From: AP-15 sp963775875
GTDB lineage: Bacteria; Pseudomonadota; Alphaproteobacteria; ATCC43930; CGMCC-115725
Reading direction: 5' to 3'
DNA length: 64,000 nt
NCBI GenBank assembly: GCA_963775875.1
Contig: CAVZKP010000022.1
Span: 62,001-126,000 of the forward strand
Each line of letters begins with the position of its first letter. The stretch's first letter is position 1. The position numbers and the translations under genes are program-made. Shown here in pieces: positions 62,653 through 64,000 of the stretch. The notes beneath the pieces were generated by a model. That model saw only the letters and a program-made list of their open reading frames with translations. It did no database searches and was not told the DNA's origin.

Positions 62653-63312
62653 ATGTTCGAAGCCGAAGCCCGCTGGCTGCGCGCCGCGCTCGACCGGCTG
62701 GCGCCCGAACGTTTGTCGCCGCTGCTCAATCTCGGCAGCAGTTCGGCGGCATTCCGCGAGGAGACACAGCCCTGGACCGAACGGCAGCTGTTTGGCCCGT
62801 TGCGCGCCCGCGGCATCGATATCGTGCATGTCGACAAGCGCGACGCGACCGGTATCGATCTGCGCGCCGATCTGACCGATCCTGCCGATCTGCCGCGGCT
62901 GCGCACGCTCGGCGCGCGGGCCTTGCTGTGCTGCAACCTGTTGGAGCACGTCACCGTTCCCGAACGGCTGGCGCGCCATTGCCTCGAAATCCTGCCGAGC
63001 GGCGGGCTGGCCTTTGTCACCGTACCGTTCAGCTATCCCTATCACCGCGACCCGATCGACACGATGTTCCGGCCGAGCCCCGGGGAACTTGGCGCGCTGT
63101 TCGCCGGCGCGCGGTTGCTCGACGCCGCGGTCATCGGCGCCGGGATGTCCTATCGCGACGATGTCCGCCGTCGGCCGTGGATATTGCTGCGCCATGTCGC
63201 GCGTTTTCCGGCGCCGTTCGTGTCGCTCGAAAAATGGAAGCGCTCGATGGCGAAGCTCTATTGGCTGATCGCCGAATATCGCATCACCTGCGCAGTGTTC
63301 GAGAAATTGTGA
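62653..63312 (+). CDS. SAM-dependent methyltransferase-like protein
   Basis: A 219-residue protein with a degenerate SAM fold: PLLNLGSSSAAFREE, DIVHVDKRDATGIDLRADL, ALLCCNLLEHVTVPE and CLEILPSGGLAFVTVPFSYPYH, followed by FRPSPGELGALF, as in glycan-associated methyltransferases. It is divergent from the GT9 gene and may modify the same envelope glycan. Confidence 0.72.
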   Translation: MFEAEARWLRAALDRLAPERLSPLLNLGSSSAAFREETQPWTERQLFGPLRARGIDIVHVDKRDATGIDLRADLTDPADLPRLRTLGARALLCCNLLEHVTVPERLARHCLEILPSGGLAFVTVPFSYPYHRDPIDTMFRPSPGELGALFAGARLLDAAVIGAGMSYRDDVRRRPWILLRHVARFPAPFVSLEKWKRSMAKLYWLIAEYRITCAVFEKL

Positions 63313-63421
63313 CGGCCGCCGCGCTCTCCGGCAAATCGATGCGCCGCCGGCCGATGGGCGTCGTTCCGGCGCCGCGATCAAGCATTGTTCGCGCCCCGGG
63401 CTGATCGTTACAATCGCGAGC

Positions 63422-64000
63422 ATGCGCGTTCTCTATCACCTTTTGCTCGCTCCCGCCGCCCGCATGGTGCGCGTGGTGCTCAAGGAAAAGAACCTCGATT
63501 TCACCCTGAAGGCCGAGAAGATCTGGGAGCGGCGGCCGGAGTTCCTGGCGCTGAACCCGGCCGGGGAGGTACCGGTGCTGATCGAGCCCGACGGAACCGT
63601 GCTCGCCGATCCGGCAGCGATCGTCGAATATCTCGACGAAGTCTATCGCGAAAAGCTGCTGATCGGGATCAATCCGATCGACCGCGCCGAGGTTCGACGC
63701 CTGACCGCATGGTTCGACACCAAGATGAACCGCGAGGTCACCGAAAACCTGCTCGGCGAGAAAATGATGAAGCGGTACCGCGGGCAGGGACAGCCCAATT
63801 CACAGGCGATTCGCGCCGGCCATGCCAATCTGCCGCATCACCTCGATTATATCGGCTACCTGGTGGAGCGCCGCCGCTGGCTCGCCGGCGACCATTTCTC
63901 GATTGCCGACATCACCGCCGCGGCGCAATTGTCCAGTCTCGATTATCTGGGCGATGTGCCATGGGATGCTCATGAGCCGGCCAAGGAATGGTATGCACGG
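63422..64000 (+). CDS. glutathione S-transferase family protein, 3' end beyond the window
   Basis: At least 193 residues with no stop before the window end. The thioredoxin-like N-domain reads LYHLLLAPAARMVRVVLKEK (Ser/Tyr-type catalytic region), ALNPAGEVPVLIEPDG (cis-Pro glutathione site) and LADPAAIVEYLDEVY; the helical C-domain includes RRRWLAGDHFSIADITAAAQ, the N-capping motif of GSTs. It conjugates or reduces glutathione-linked substrates. No link to neighbours is evident. Confidence 0.88.
   Translation, partial: MRVLYHLLLAPAARMVRVVLKEKNLDFTLKAEKIWERRPEFLALNPAGEVPVLIEPDGTVLADPAAIVEYLDEVYREKLLIGINPIDRAEVRRLTAWFDTKMNREVTENLLGEKMMKRYRGQGQPNSQAIRAGHANLPHHLDYIGYLVERRRWLAGDHFSIADITAAAQLSSLDYLGDVPWDAHEPAKEWYAR

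Overview
The window is a GC-rich (roughly two-thirds G+C), densely packed bacterial chromosome segment with short intergenic gaps and many 4-14 base start/stop overlaps. Family content (separate precorrin-2 dehydrogenase with a CysI-type sulfite reductase, a CysN-CysC fusion, HigBA with TTG and GTG starts elsewhere, MHS-type transporters, short-chain CoA-transferase, F420/FMN luciferase-like enzymes) best fits an alphaproteobacterium, perhaps Rhodospirillales-like. This is inference: no rRNA, tRNA or phylogenetic marker core lies in the window. I see no prophage, plasmid replication genes, rRNA, tRNA or CRISPR array.

Layout. 0-2.3 kb is a gene-decay zone: a truncated copy of a DUF1932 oxidoreductase gene, a truncated luciferase-like monooxygenase and a second, frameshifted DUF1932 copy. 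2.3-4.6 kb holds sulfite reduction (siroheme synthase N-domain and cysI), divergent from a compact queuosine operon queA-tgt-queF-queG (4.8-8.6 kb). 9-13.3 kb has a PEP-CTERM-associated type glycosyltransferase and a GDP-heptose operon hddA-gmhA-(hddC/gmhB fusion). 13.3-18.7 kb contains DoxX, an HtrA-like pseudoprotease whose stop codon was the target of an IS481-type element (full ends and target duplication visible), a guanine deaminase, a methyltransferase and a frameshifted ABM-domain membrane protein. 19-21.8 kb is cysD-cysNC. 21.8-30.8 kb is a surface-polysaccharide block: UDP-xylose synthase and UDP-glucose dehydrogenase on one strand, and on the other galE, a glycoside hydrolase/GT2 fusion, an MsbA-like ABC exporter and a methyltransferase.

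31-46 kb is mixed: RlmD-type RNA methyltransferase, a phosphonate monoester hydrolase/sulfatase, a probable novel small RNA with C-rich loops and its own promoter and terminator, an HSL-type esterase, two MFS transporters, dodecin, ArsC-like protein, uronate dehydrogenase-like protein, a HigBA toxin-antitoxin pair, a two-subunit CoA-transferase, a cupin, an extradiol-type VOC enzyme and an AT-rich GT8 gene that looks acquired. 46-52 kb is a nucleoside/nucleobase-type ABC permease pair with an amidase and an MBL enzyme, next to a Tat-signal deaminase. 52-64 kb carries a ferritin-like protein, a frameshifted acyl-CoA dehydrogenase, a methyltransferase, an N-formylglutamate amidohydrolase next to a glutamine-synthetase-like enzyme with a REP-like element between, a luciferase-like enzyme, a KdgK-like kinase, an SDR of the Phe-for-Tyr subgroup, a GT9 heptosyltransferase-like protein, a methyltransferase and the start of a glutathione S-transferase.

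Together the genes describe sulfate assimilation, tRNA wobble modification, heptose and UDP-sugar supply for surface glycans, sugar-acid use and nucleobase scavenging. The most unusual items are the three-hairpin small RNA at 35.4 kb, the pseudoprotease with an IS sitting in its stop codon, the hydrolase/glycosyltransferase/exporter operon, the hddC-gmhB fusion and the exported deaminase. Seven loci show single frameshifts or indels; some may be sequencing errors rather than true gene loss.
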